Positions 16,303 to 25,515 are shown, counted from the stretch's first letter. The stretch: 64,000 bases of DNA from Bacteroidota bacterium (GCA_023427985.1 JAEYZM010000004.1:62001-126000), one strand, 5' to 3'. Notes: generated by a model not told the origin, from the letters alone. Program-made: numbers and translations.

Positions 16303-16335
16303 TAGCTATTAGATACTAGCTACTCAAATACTAAC
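16303..16335 (+). repeat. Heptamer array, right arm (TAGCTAC family)
   Basis: Units TAGCTAT, TAGATAC, TAGCTAC, then TCAAATAC and TAAC. Its reverse complement gives AGTAGCT and AGTATCT, matching the left arm at 16189-16211. It ends eight bases before the ATG of the next gene. Confidence 0.8.
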
Positions 16336-16342
16336 AAAAGAT

Positions 16343-17767
16343 ATGAAAATAGAACAAATATACACCGGATGTTTAGCACAAGGTGCTTATTACATCGAAT
16401 CAAATGGTGAAGCGGTAATCATCGACCCATTAAGAGAAATACAACCATACATTGAAAGAGCAAAGCAAAGCAATGCGAAAATTAAGTATGTTTTTGAAAC
16501 ACATTTCCATGCCGATTTCGTGTCGGGACACGTAGACTTATCAAAAGCTACAGGCGCACCTATCGTTTATGGACCTACTACTATGCCATTGGGTTTTGAT
16601 GCGATGGTAGCTGAAGATGGTCAAGAATTTAAGGTGGGTAATGTAACATTCAAACTGCTACATACTCCTGGACATACAATGGAATCATCTTGTTATTTGT
16701 TACTTGATGAAACAGGAAAAGAAACAGCATTATTCTCTGGCGATACTTTATTTATAGGAGATGTAGGAAGACCAGATTTAGCTCAAAAAGTTGTTGAAGA
16801 TTTAACACAAGAAAAATTAGCATCTCATTTATACGACTCGTTGAGAAATAAAATTATGGTTTTACCAAACGATGTCATTGTATATCCAGCTCATGGAGCG
16901 GGATCGGCATGTGGTAAAAATATGAGTAAGGAAACTTCGGATACATTAGGTCATCAGAAAGAATCAAATTATGCATTACGTGCCGATATGTCGAAAGAAG
17001 AATTCATAAAAGAAGTCATTACAGGGTTGACAGCACCACCAGCCTATTTCCCATTGAATGTAATGATGAATATTCAAGGTTACGATTCAATTGATGAAGT
17101 ATTAAATAGAGGTACACAAGCATTATCAGCGGAGGCGTTCGAAGCTGCTGCGAATGAAACAGGTGCATTAATTTTAGATACTCGCGATGCGCAGACATTT
17201 GCAAAAGGATTTATTCCAAATTCAATAAACATTGGTATCGATGGTAGCTTCGCACCTTGGGTGGGTGCTATGATTCCCGACATCAAGCAACAACTTTTAT
17301 TAGTAACAGAACCTGGAAGAGAAGAAGAAGTAGTGACCCGATTAGCGCGTGTTGGATACGATTATGCGATTGGTTATTTAAAAGATGGATTTAACACGTG
17401 GAAAAATTCAGGAAAAGAAATTGATCAAATTACTTCCATCAGTGTAGAGCAATTAGCAGAAATACAATCGAAAGATGCAAACATCAACATCCTCGATGTT
17501 AGAAAGAAGAGCGAATACGATTCGGAACATGTGATCAATGCTCAGAATGCTCCATTGGATTACATCAACGAAAGTATGCTGATGGTAGATAAGAACAAAA
17601 CCTATTACGTGCATTGTGCTGGAGGGTACCGATCTATGATATTCGTATCGACATTAAAAGCTCGTGGTTACGAAAACTTAATTGATGTAGCTGGCGGATT
17701 CAAAGCCATCAAGGAATCTGAAGATTTTCAGGTGAGTGATTATGTATGTCCATCGACATTGTTGTAG
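16343..17767 (+). CDS. CstB-like persulfide dioxygenase-rhodanese fusion
   Basis: 474 residues. The N-terminal metallo-beta-lactamase fold (~1-245) is of the ETHE1 persulfide dioxygenase type: THFHADFVSGH (His54, His56, Asp58, His63), HTPGHT (His111), FSGDTLFIGDVGRPD (Asp134) and PAHGAGS (His184). A rhodanese-homology domain without the catalytic cysteine (~255-360) and an active rhodanese (~365-465) with Cys425 in VHCAGGYRS follow. This three-part order is that of staphylococcal CstB, which oxidises persulfides to sulfite and forms thiosulfate. Here it would detoxify sulfane sulfur in the cytoplasm, with sulfite leaving through the TauE-like exporter. Confidence 0.93.
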   Translation: MKIEQIYTGCLAQGAYYIESNGEAVIIDPLREIQPYIERAKQSNAKIKYVFETHFHADFVSGHVDLSKATGAPIVYGPTTMPLGFDAMVAEDGQEFKVGNVTFKLLHTPGHTMESSCYLLLDETGKETALFSGDTLFIGDVGRPDLAQKVVEDLTQEKLASHLYDSLRNKIMVLPNDVIVYPAHGAGSACGKNMSKETSDTLGHQKESNYALRADMSKEEFIKEVITGLTAPPAYFPLNVMMNIQGYDSIDEVLNRGTQALSAEAFEAAANETGALILDTRDAQTFAKGFIPNSINIGIDGSFAPWVGAMIPDIKQQLLLVTEPGREEEVVTRLARVGYDYAIGYLKDGFNTWKNSGKEIDQITSISVEQLAEIQSKDANINILDVRKKSEYDSEHVINAQNAPLDYINESMLMVDKNKTYYVHCAGGYRSMIFVSTLKARGYENLIDVAGGFKAIKESEDFQVSDYVCPSTLL

Positions 17768-17771
17768 GACA

Positions 17772-17801
17772 GAAAAATAGAAAATGGAAAATAGAAAATA
17801 G
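17772..17801 (+). repeat. Heptamer array (GAAAATA family)
   Basis: Units GAAAAATA, GAAAATG, GAAAATA, GAAAATA. It fills the space between two genes of the sulfur operon and ends six bases before the next ATG. It appears inverted at 2673-2707 and 25025-25062. Confidence 0.85.
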
Positions 17802-17807
17802 TTATTT

Positions 17808-18125
17808 ATGCTAAACACATTATCCTCTTTGCCATTCAACAATTTGAGTGGCAGAGAATTCAAAATGAAATTTGAAAATAAAAATGGAGTACTATTAGAT
17901 GTAAGAACACCAGATGAATTTAATGCCGGCCATATTGAAGGTGCATTAAACCTAGATATTTTTAGTCCTTCATTCAGAGATGCCATTGAAAAATTAGAAA
18001 AAGACAAGGAATACTTTGTGTATTGCAGAAGCGGCAACAGGTCGGTACAAGCATGCATGCTGATGTCGGAACTTGGATTGAAATCAAATAATTTATACGG
18101 CGGAATTTCTGCATGGCAATTTTAA
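17808..18125 (+). CDS. Single-domain rhodanese sulfurtransferase
   Basis: 105 residues forming one rhodanese domain: LLDVRTPDEFNAGHIEGALNL near 29-49 and the active loop VYCRSGNRSVQA with catalytic Cys73. There is no signal peptide, so it is cytoplasmic. It could move sulfane sulfur to or from the CstB-like enzyme. It sits four bases before the UspA gene, within the same operon. Confidence 0.93.
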   Translation: MLNTLSSLPFNNLSGREFKMKFENKNGVLLDVRTPDEFNAGHIEGALNLDIFSPSFRDAIEKLEKDKEYFVYCRSGNRSVQACMLMSELGLKSNNLYGGISAWQF

Positions 18126-18129
18126 TCTT

Positions 18130-18966
18130 ATGAAAAGAATATTAATACCAATAGATTTTACTGAGGTTTCAAATTTCGGTATAGACATCGCGAAGAAAAT
18201 TTCAAAAGGCGAGGCTATGGAATTGCATTTACTGCATGTTGTCACATTGCCATCGCATGTATTGAAAGATAAAAACGGAGAATTGATTGATGATGCTGAG
18301 TTTGACTTAACTGAATTAAAAAGCAAGCATTCTACCGCAGTTCAGCAAATGGAATCCTTAAAATTTCAGTTGAAGGATTTTAAACTTATAACATGTGTAT
18401 GCTATGGTCATGTTAACGAAGAAGTAATTAAATACGAGCAAAAAAATTCGGTCGACTTAATTGTTATGGGTACACATGGTGCTACGGGGATCAAAGAATA
18501 CATTAATGGCTCACATGCAGAATATGTAGCTATGCATGCCAATGCTCCAGTATTTACAGTAAAGTGCGACCGATCAAAAATGGAAATTAAAAGCATTGCA
18601 TTTACTAATAGTTTTAACTCAAAAGAAATTGAATTTCCAAAGATCATTCAAGACATTCAAGAATCCTTTAATGCCAGCATTCATCTATTAAGAGTCAATA
18701 CTTCAAAATCATTTATGAGCGATGATAAAGTTTTAGAGAACATGAAATATTTCTCTGAGCAACACCATCTACAGCATGTAAAATATGCTGTAATCAATGA
18801 CGATGATGTTGAATCGGGCATAGAAAAATATTGTATGCACAATTCAATTGATGTTATAAGCATTGGCAGTAAACAAAGAACAGGAGTAAATAAACTTATT
18901 AATGGTTGTGTTTCTGCCGATTTAGTTAACCATGTTTTTAAACCGATTATCACTTTTAAAAATTAA
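18130..18966 (+). CDS. Tandem universal stress protein (UspA family)
   Basis: 278 residues with two Usp domains. The first (~1-145) starts KRILIPIDFTEVSN and has the ATP-binding pattern VMGTHGATGIKEYINGSHAE. The second (~150-278) is more divergent, with SIGSKQRTGVNKLINGCVSA. Usp proteins bind nucleotides and aid survival under stress; the molecular role here is unknown. Such proteins are frequent companions of sulfur-oxidation genes. The spacing of 4 and 8 bases to its neighbours supports a single transcript. Confidence 0.92.
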   Translation: MKRILIPIDFTEVSNFGIDIAKKISKGEAMELHLLHVVTLPSHVLKDKNGELIDDAEFDLTELKSKHSTAVQQMESLKFQLKDFKLITCVCYGHVNEEVIKYEQKNSVDLIVMGTHGATGIKEYINGSHAEYVAMHANAPVFTVKCDRSKMEIKSIAFTNSFNSKEIEFPKIIQDIQESFNASIHLLRVNTSKSFMSDDKVLENMKYFSEQHHLQHVKYAVINDDDVESGIEKYCMHNSIDVISIGSKQRTGVNKLINGCVSADLVNHVFKPIITFKN

Positions 18967-18974
18967 TACACCCT

Positions 18975-19532
18975 ATGGAATTTTTGTTTGAACCTTGGCC
19001 TTGGTATATATCGGGCCCCATTATAGGACTGTCTGTCCCCTTATTATTGTTAGTTGGTAATAAGATGTTAGGTATATCCTCATCCTTACGACATACTTGT
19101 GCAGCAGTAGCACCTTTTAACATTTCATTTTTAAAATACAATTGGAAATCGGAGCTATGGAATATATTTTTTGTAATTGGAATTTTGATTGGTGGTTTTA
19201 TTGCCGGTAGTTTAATGAGTAATCCAGATTATAGTGTTGCCATATCGGAGGAAACAATAAAAGATATTGAAACCTTAGGTATCACTTCACAATCGGGATT
19301 ACTTCCATCAGAAATTTTCAATTGGGATTTTCTATTCAGCATTAAAGGATTTATCGTATTAATCTTCGGAGGATTCTTAATTGGGTTCGGCTCACGATAT
19401 GCAGGCGGATGTACATCTGGACATGCTATAATGGGTATCTCGGCATTGCAATGGCCATCCTTAGTAACTGTAATTTTCTTCTTCATAGGAGGCTTAATCA
19501 TGACACATTTTTTATTACCAATAATTTTTTAA
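18975..19532 (+). CDS. YeeE/YedE-family sulfur transporter, first half
   Basis: 185 residues with about four to five membrane helices. The conserved cysteine motif GGCTSGHAIMG (~147-157) corresponds to those that relay thiosulfate in YeeE/TsuA. Another Cys lies in RHTCAAVAPF. Full-length YeeE has two such halves; here the second half is the next gene (19542-19952), a split arrangement known for PmpA/PmpB-type pairs. Together they would import thiosulfate or another sulfane-sulfur compound. Confidence 0.88.
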   Translation: MEFLFEPWPWYISGPIIGLSVPLLLLVGNKMLGISSSLRHTCAAVAPFNISFLKYNWKSELWNIFFVIGILIGGFIAGSLMSNPDYSVAISEETIKDIETLGITSQSGLLPSEIFNWDFLFSIKGFIVLIFGGFLIGFGSRYAGGCTSGHAIMGISALQWPSLVTVIFFFIGGLIMTHFLLPIIF

Positions 19533-19541
19533 TTCGAAACA

Positions 19542-19952
19542 ATGAAATATATAAAGTATGTATTTATAGGGATTTTATTTGGCATCGTTCTAACAAAATC
19601 AGAAGCTGTATCGTGGTATAGAATACAGGAGATGTTCCGATTTCAAAGTTTTCATATGTATGGAATTATTGGTTCTGCAATAGCAGTTGCAATGACATCC
19701 ATTCTCTTAATCAAAAAATTTCAAATACCAGCAATTGATGGAGAAAAAATAGAAATTCCAAACAAGACTTTTAATAAAGGTAGCATCATTGGAGGAACAA
19801 TATTTGGCATGGGTTGGGCATTAGCAGGCGCATGTCCGGGTCCACTGTACGCCCTCATCGGTTCTGGGTTTTCAGTGGTAATCTTCGTATTACTATCGGC
19901 TCTCCTTGGCACTTGGGTATACAGTTATCTAAGACCAAAATTGCCTCATTAA
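19542..19952 (+). CDS. YeeE/YedE-family (DUF6691) sulfur transporter, second half
   Basis: 136 residues and about four membrane helices. The cysteine signature GWALAGACPGPLYALIGSG (~90-108) is the partner of the GGCTSGH motif in the preceding gene. The gap between the two is nine bases. Known YeeE structures place both cysteine motifs along one hydrophilic path, so the two halves probably assemble as a heterodimer (inference). Confidence 0.88.
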   Translation: MKYIKYVFIGILFGIVLTKSEAVSWYRIQEMFRFQSFHMYGIIGSAIAVAMTSILLIKKFQIPAIDGEKIEIPNKTFNKGSIIGGTIFGMGWALAGACPGPLYALIGSGFSVVIFVLLSALLGTWVYSYLRPKLPH

Positions 19953-19971
19953 TTTTTAAAAATTTAGATCG

Positions 19972-20976
19972 ATGAAAACCAATACATTTTTATCCATGCT
20001 GTTTGGGGCGATGATGGCAGGAACTGCAATAATCGCAGTCAGCGATCAGCCCGATGAAAAGAATGTCGACCAGCAATCGATTTCTATTAATGAAACATCG
20101 GCATTAAAAAAATTCATACAAGCGCCAGATGAAAATTTATTGATTGGCGAGGAAAAAGAAATGGTTGTGTATGGTAAAGAATTAGTTAAGAACACTTCGT
20201 TTTATCTAGGTCCTAAAGGAACAGTTGCACACATTAGCAATGGCTTGAATTGTCAGAATTGTCATTTAGATGCGGGCACAAAAACATTTGGAAATAATTA
20301 TTTCGCGGTAGCATCGACCTATCCAAAATTTAGAGAACGTTCAGGAAGTATGGAAGACATTCCGAAACGAGTGAACGATTGTTTTGAAAGAAGCTTGAAT
20401 GGGAAAGCATTAGATACTGCAAGTAAAGAAATGCATGCCATAGTTGCTTATATAAATTTCCTTGGGAAAGATGTACCCAAAGGTACTAAACCAGAGGGTT
20501 CTGGAATAAGTGAATTAAACTTTCTAGATCGTGCTGCTGATCCTCAAAAAGGTAAGGTTGTATACGATGCGAAATGTCAAAGTTGTCACGGAAGTTCTGG
20601 GGCAGGTTTGTTGAATGCCGATGGTACGGGATTTACCTATCCGCCATTGTGGGGAGCTCATTCGTATAATGATGCGGCTGGATTGTATAGGCTTTCAAGA
20701 TTCGCAGGCTTTGTAAAATCAAATATGCCACTTGGAGCAAGTCATGAATCGGCTTTAATAAGTGATGAAGAAGCTTGGGATGTAGCTGCATTTGTGAACT
20801 CACAAAAAAGGCCACATAAAAACACCAAGTACGATTGGCCGAATATTGCTGGCAAACCAATAGATCATCCATTTGGTCCTTATCACGATGGCTATTCAGA
20901 ATCTCAACATAAGTATGGGCCTTTTGAACCAATAAAGAAAAAAAGGGCTGAGTTAAAAGCGTTAAATAAATTATAA
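19972..20976 (+). CDS. tsdA: Dihaem cytochrome c, TsdA-like thiosulfate dehydrogenase
   Basis: 334 residues with an N-terminal signal or anchor segment (~6-23). Two CxxCH haem sites are present: Cys94-Cys97-His98 (NCQNCHLD) and Cys202-Cys205-His206 (KCQSCHG). Cys137 in RVNDCFERSLNG matches the conserved cysteine that is the distal ligand of the active-site haem in TsdA. Met252 in KSNMPLG and EAWDVAAFVNSQKRP near the end also fit TsdA. TsdA joins two thiosulfates into tetrathionate, or runs in reverse, in the periplasm. The location next to sulfur transport and persulfide genes supports this call. Other dihaem cytochromes remain possible. Confidence 0.82.
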   Translation: MKTNTFLSMLFGAMMAGTAIIAVSDQPDEKNVDQQSISINETSALKKFIQAPDENLLIGEEKEMVVYGKELVKNTSFYLGPKGTVAHISNGLNCQNCHLDAGTKTFGNNYFAVASTYPKFRERSGSMEDIPKRVNDCFERSLNGKALDTASKEMHAIVAYINFLGKDVPKGTKPEGSGISELNFLDRAADPQKGKVVYDAKCQSCHGSSGAGLLNADGTGFTYPPLWGAHSYNDAAGLYRLSRFAGFVKSNMPLGASHESALISDEEAWDVAAFVNSQKRPHKNTKYDWPNIAGKPIDHPFGPYHDGYSESQHKYGPFEPIKKKRAELKALNKL

Positions 20977-20986
20977 ATAAATCGTT

Positions 20987-22381
20987 TTGAAAAAAATAGT
21001 TAGTCTATTCGTATTCCTTTTAATTACTTCAATTGTATTGGCACAAGAAGAAATTGCTAAAGCCGATACAAGTGTTGAGTCTAAGAAATTTATTGATGTT
21101 TTTAGAAATGGAAATTACGGCGGACATATACGTTATGCATATTTTCATTCTAACAATACTGAAGGATTGAGCGATGCACATGCGCTTGGAATTGGTATGG
21201 GTATTGATTTTGAGACTGCTAAATTTAAAGGCTTTCAATTTGGCATGAGTGGATTCTTTATTTATAATTTACACTCATCCGATTTATCGGCATTAGATCC
21301 CTTAAGTAATCAACCGAACAGATATGAGATTGGATTATTTGATGTAGAGAATCCTAAAAACAAGCATGACTTAGATCGATTAGAAGAGTTATATTTAAAA
21401 TATCAGTTCAAGAAATCTTTTCTAAAAATTGGTAAGCAACATTTTAACAGCCCATTTATAAATCCACAAGATGGCAGAATGCGACCTACAATTGTCCAAG
21501 GAATTCATTTAGAAATAAATGAATTCAAAAAATTAAAAGTTCAATTAAGTTATTTAAATTCTATATCTCCTAGAAGTACCATACAATGGTTTGGTATTGG
21601 AGAGTCGATTGGTATTTATCCAGTAGGTGTGAATTCAACAGGGAAAGCATCAAAATATAAAGGGAATGTTAAAAGTGACTATGTAGTAATGGTAGATGCA
21701 CAATATGCTCTTCATAAAAACTTGAAAGTACAAGCACATAATTTATTTGTGGACAATATTATGAACAGCAGTTTGCTTGAGCTCGATTATACAATACCGA
21801 TAATAAATTCATATAGCCTCAACACATCGGCACAATGGATACATCAAGAAATGCAGGGCAATGGAGGGAACGATAGTGTTTTAAAATCGTACTATGAAAA
21901 TCAGGATCGAGCAAATGTTTTAAGTGCTCGATTGGGGGTTAGGAATAAGAGGTCGAAAATCTATTTGAACTATACACATATTTTCAAGGATGGTAAATAT
22001 TTAATGCCTAGAGAATGGGGACGTGATCCATTTTATACCTTTATGCCAAGAGAGCGTAACGAAGGATTTGCCGACTTACAAGCGCTGAATATTAGCTATA
22101 AGCGTAATTGGTTTGAAAACAAAATGGTATCGGGTATAACGTTTGGATTCTATGATTTACCCGATGTGCAGGAATACGCAAAAAATAAATACGGCATGCC
22201 CGATTATTCGCAATTGAACATCGACCTAAAATATCATTTCAAAAAATATTTTGAAGGTTTAAGTATTGATGTATTATATGTTCATAAATTCAATCGAGGT
22301 AATACATATAATAATGTGAAATACATCTATAATAAAGTCGATTTAACACTTTTTAACATCTTCATCAACTATAATTTTTAA
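20987..22381 (+). CDS. OprD-like outer-membrane porin
   Basis: 464 residues. It starts with TTG at 20987 and has a clear signal peptide (KKIVSLFVFLLITSIVLAQ). The rest has the alternating pattern of a beta barrel and ends in a C-terminal strand (VDLTLFNIFINYNF). Segments such as YGGHIRYAYFHSNN and GFQFGMSGFF, with a loop RPTIVQGIHLE, resemble OprD/Porin-D barrels of Bacteroidota. It follows the TsdA-like gene by 10 bases and is probably the last gene of the sulfur operon, so it may admit sulfur anions (inference). Confidence 0.75.
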   Translation: MKKIVSLFVFLLITSIVLAQEEIAKADTSVESKKFIDVFRNGNYGGHIRYAYFHSNNTEGLSDAHALGIGMGIDFETAKFKGFQFGMSGFFIYNLHSSDLSALDPLSNQPNRYEIGLFDVENPKNKHDLDRLEELYLKYQFKKSFLKIGKQHFNSPFINPQDGRMRPTIVQGIHLEINEFKKLKVQLSYLNSISPRSTIQWFGIGESIGIYPVGVNSTGKASKYKGNVKSDYVVMVDAQYALHKNLKVQAHNLFVDNIMNSSLLELDYTIPIINSYSLNTSAQWIHQEMQGNGGNDSVLKSYYENQDRANVLSARLGVRNKRSKIYLNYTHIFKDGKYLMPREWGRDPFYTFMPRERNEGFADLQALNISYKRNWFENKMVSGITFGFYDLPDVQEYAKNKYGMPDYSQLNIDLKYHFKKYFEGLSIDVLYVHKFNRGNTYNNVKYIYNKVDLTLFNIFINYNF

Positions 22382-22390
22382 CAAGAAATG

Positions 22391-22404
22391 TAACATCGAT
22401 GTTA
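22391..22404. promoter_or_regulatory. 14-bp palindrome TAACATCGATGTTA
   Basis: It lies nine bases after the porin stop and is nested in a larger inverted repeat (TGTAAC at 22389 with GTTACA near 22415-22420). It could be an operator or a transcript-end hairpin. There is no T-run. Confidence 0.3.
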
Positions 22405-22480
22405 GTCAATTAAGTGTTACAAAACTCAGTCGAATAATTTCCTATCATTGTTTTTGTTCACCCAAAAATTACGCATTGAT

Positions 22481-24925
22481 ATGAAATTGTTTAAATCATT
22501 AATCGCAATTCTTTTATTACTCGCATGTTCATCCTTCAGCTTTTCGCAGTCGAACGAAAACAAAGGTATTGTAAAAGGTAGTCTTGTCGACTCATTGAAG
22601 TCGGAAGCACTTGCATTTGCAAGTATCAGCATAAAGCTTGAAGTCAGCAGCACCTTACGTAGCACACTTAGTAAAGACGATGGTTCATTTATTTTAGAGA
22701 AGCTACCTTATGGTAAGCATCAATTAAGTATAATGAGTGTTGGATATAACAAGAAGACAATTGATATAGAGTTAAGTGAAAATAATAGTACCATCGACCT
22801 AAAGTCTATTATGGTTTCTGCTGAGGAAAAAAGTTTGAAAGAGGTAACTGTTAGTACGGAGAAAAATTTGGTAAAGCAAGAGGCGGATCGAATTACCTAC
22901 GACGTTCAGAGTGATCCAGAAAGTAAGTATCAAACGGCATTGGATATGTTGCGTAAGGTGCCATTGGTAACGGTGGATGCCGATGATAATATACAAGTGA
23001 AAGGGAGTTCTAATTTTAGAGTTTTAATTAACGGCCGTAATTCCTCACTGGTTGCTCGTAGTCCAAAAGATGTATTCAGAGCGATGCCAGCGAGTAGTAT
23101 TGTGAAGATTGAAGTGATTACGAATCCGCCTGCGAAGTACGATGCCGATGGTGTTGCGGGCATTATCAATGTGATTACGACACAAAAGTTAGAATCAGGG
23201 TATAATGCAAGTATTGGAGGCCGATATAATTTTATATGGGGTCCGGGTTTGAATGCGAATTTGACATTGAAGCAAAATAAATTCGCAGTTAGTGCATACT
23301 ATGGAATGGGAACTGCCGATATGGCTGGCACTAAATGGTCGAACTACAGAAAAGATATTGTGCAAGATAATTTATTGAATCAGGATGGAATTAGTCAGAA
23401 TGCCTGGACCTGGAATTATTTACAAAGCGAGATGAGTTATGAGTTTGACACTTTGAATTTATTGACAGCAGAAATTGGATGGAATCCTGGAAATTCTAAA
23501 TTTACAAGAACGCAGAACAATGCATTGTACGATGCGAACGATCAATTGGTTCAAAGTTTTAATTTATTGGATAAGAATAACAGCACTTGGAATGCATTAG
23601 ATTTTGGATTGAATTATCAGAAAGGATTTAAGCGAAATAAATCGCAATTATTAACCTTATCGTATAAATACTCTCCAAATGTCAACACAAGCGATAACAG
23701 AGTAACACAACAAAATTCTTTTAATTATAATTTTATTCCTTTCACACAAGACAATAAATCGGGCAGCATAGAACAGACCTATCAATTGGATTATGTACAT
23801 CCATTGAGCAAAAAAATAGATTTAGAAACTGGGGTTAAAGCAATAACAAGAAATAATTTTTCTGAATACGAATTTAAATTTTACGATGGAATAACGAATG
23901 AGTATATATTGGATACGGTACAAAGCAATAAGTTCGATTATCAACAAGATGTGTACAGTTTTTACAATTCCTACAATATTAAATTTGATAAATGGTCGAT
24001 GCGTGCTGGTGTTCGTTTAGAACGCACAGTAGTAAATGCCGATTTTGAAAGTAATGCAACTAAAGTGAAGCAAGATTATTTGAATGTAATTCCATCTCTT
24101 TCTATACAAAGAAAATTGAAAGATATGAGTAGCATTAATTTTGGTTATACACAAAGGATTGAACGTCCAAGTATTTGGGAATTGAATCCCTTTGTGGCAC
24201 AAAACGATCCACGATTCATTAGTTATGGTAATCCAAACTTAAATGCAGTACTTACGAATAATTTCGAATTGGGCTATAGTACTTTCAAAAAAGCTTCTAT
24301 CAATTTGGGATTGAATTATTCATTTGCAAATAACACGATTCAAAACATTACTACCTTGGGTGCCGATACTATTTCAAGAACTACGTTTGAAAATATAGGT
24401 AACAATAAACAACTGGGAGTAAATGGAAATGTGAATTTCCCTATCAATAAAAAATTAACCTTCAATGTTAATTCACAGCTTTCATTTTTATGGCTCGATG
24501 GTGCATTGAATGGGGTGAAATTTAAAAACTCAGGCTTACAAGGAAACATCTTCAGTTTTGTAAGTTATACATTGCCTAAAGAATACCGACTTCGCATGAA
24601 TGTTGGATATTATAGTCCGCAAGTATTATTACAAGGTCAGACCAATGAATTTGTATTCTCTTCTATTAGTGTCTCTAAAGAATATCTGAATAAAAATTTG
24701 ATGATTGTTGCACAAATTGCTAACCCATTTTGGAAATATAGAAATTGGGAGAACGATTTAAGCACCTCACAATTTGTTTCAGCAAGTCGTTATCAAAACT
24801 TCTATAGACATTATGGTTTTAGCATCACTTACAAATTCGGTAAACTCCAAGGAGGTGTGAAAAAGAATCAAAGAGGGATACAGAATGACGATGTGCAGAA
24901 GAAATCGGGACAGACGGGGGCGTAG
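22481..24925 (+). CDS. Outer-membrane beta-barrel protein, TonB-dependent receptor family
   Basis: The 814-residue protein from ATG 22481 has a signal peptide (KLFKSLIAILLLLACSSFSFSQ). I preferred this start because the upstream ATG at 22448 would put eleven extra residues before it. A carboxypeptidase-like regulatory domain (~25-110) with DGSFILEKLPYGKHQLSIM comes next. A plug-like domain (VTNPPAKYDADGVAGIINVIT) and a large C-terminal barrel follow, of the OMP_b-brl type. The substrate is unknown. It is separated from the sulfur operon by ~100 bases with a palindrome, so it may be an independent gene. Confidence 0.88.
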   Translation: MKLFKSLIAILLLLACSSFSFSQSNENKGIVKGSLVDSLKSEALAFASISIKLEVSSTLRSTLSKDDGSFILEKLPYGKHQLSIMSVGYNKKTIDIELSENNSTIDLKSIMVSAEEKSLKEVTVSTEKNLVKQEADRITYDVQSDPESKYQTALDMLRKVPLVTVDADDNIQVKGSSNFRVLINGRNSSLVARSPKDVFRAMPASSIVKIEVITNPPAKYDADGVAGIINVITTQKLESGYNASIGGRYNFIWGPGLNANLTLKQNKFAVSAYYGMGTADMAGTKWSNYRKDIVQDNLLNQDGISQNAWTWNYLQSEMSYEFDTLNLLTAEIGWNPGNSKFTRTQNNALYDANDQLVQSFNLLDKNNSTWNALDFGLNYQKGFKRNKSQLLTLSYKYSPNVNTSDNRVTQQNSFNYNFIPFTQDNKSGSIEQTYQLDYVHPLSKKIDLETGVKAITRNNFSEYEFKFYDGITNEYILDTVQSNKFDYQQDVYSFYNSYNIKFDKWSMRAGVRLERTVVNADFESNATKVKQDYLNVIPSLSIQRKLKDMSSINFGYTQRIERPSIWELNPFVAQNDPRFISYGNPNLNAVLTNNFELGYSTFKKASINLGLNYSFANNTIQNITTLGADTISRTTFENIGNNKQLGVNGNVNFPINKKLTFNVNSQLSFLWLDGALNGVKFKNSGLQGNIFSFVSYTLPKEYRLRMNVGYYSPQVLLQGQTNEFVFSSISVSKEYLNKNLMIVAQIANPFWKYRNWENDLSTSQFVSASRYQNFYRHYGFSITYKFGKLQGGVKKNQRGIQNDDVQKKSGQTGA

Positions 24926-24937
24926 GTTCGGATGCTC

Positions 24938-24955
24938 TCCCGATAGCTATCGGGA
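24938..24955. repeat. Palindrome TCCCGATAGCTATCGGGA
   Basis: It is the second copy of the 16-bp element at 1457-1472, extended to 18 bp here, and lies 13 bases after the receptor gene stop. Flanking GGATGCTC/GGATGCTCGGGG bases repeat around it. Confidence 0.85.
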
Positions 24956-25007
24956 TGCTCGGGGTGACTTTCTATTATGGTATTCTAGTCCTATTTATGC
25001 ACGCGCT

Positions 25008-25062
25008 GTTCTTAATTCTTAATTTCTATTTTCTATTTTCTATTTTCAATTTTCAATTTTTT
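25008..25062 (-). repeat. Composite heptamer array (two families)
   Basis: The left part (25008-25026) carries CTTAATT units, the inverse of the ATTAAGA family at 8672-8706. The right part (25025-25062) carries TATTTTC and AATTTTC units, the inverse of the GAAAATA family at 17772-17801. Two families are joined head to tail 18 bases before the next gene. Confidence 0.85.
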
Positions 25063-25080
25063 GGGCTAAATTAGATTCAG

Positions 25081-25419
25081 ATGAAAGTTTACGGAATTAA
25101 GAATTGTGAAACTGTGAAGAAAGCATTGAATGCTTTAGAGGCTAAAGGCATTGCATATGAATTTCATGACTATAAGAAGTTAGGTGTAGAAGAACAGAAA
25201 ATTAAAGACTGGCTGAAGAAGACAAGTCTTGAAAGCTTGATCAATAAAAAAGGTACTACTTATAAGAAATTATCCGATGCCGATAAAAAAGCATTAGAGT
25301 CGGAAAAAACTGCAATTAAAATTATGCAAAGCAATACATCGGCAATCAAACGTCCTATATTAGAGGCTAAAAATCAGCTTATTGTAGGATTTGATATTTT
25401 AAAATACGATGAGCTATAA
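25081..25419 (+). CDS. ArsC/Spx-family thioredoxin-fold protein (YffB-like)
   Basis: 112 residues with the ArsC-family N-terminus MKVYGIKNCETVKKAL (single cysteine at position 9) and the segment KRPILEAKNQLIVGF typical of YffB/Spx-type proteins. The usual CxxC of Spx is not present (CETV). Some relatives are glutathione-dependent reductases; true arsenate reductase activity is not implied. TAAATTAG six bases before the ATG is a weak -7 candidate. It is a single gene. Confidence 0.88.
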   Translation: MKVYGIKNCETVKKALNALEAKGIAYEFHDYKKLGVEEQKIKDWLKKTSLESLINKKGTTYKKLSDADKKALESEKTAIKIMQSNTSAIKRPILEAKNQLIVGFDILKYDEL

Positions 25420-25515
25420 TGCATATAATTTTAATATTTATTCAATAAAACTATACATTTATTAGATTTTTAATAAAAGTAAAAAAATACTGCTATTCAT
25501 GTAACTAAAAGAAAA

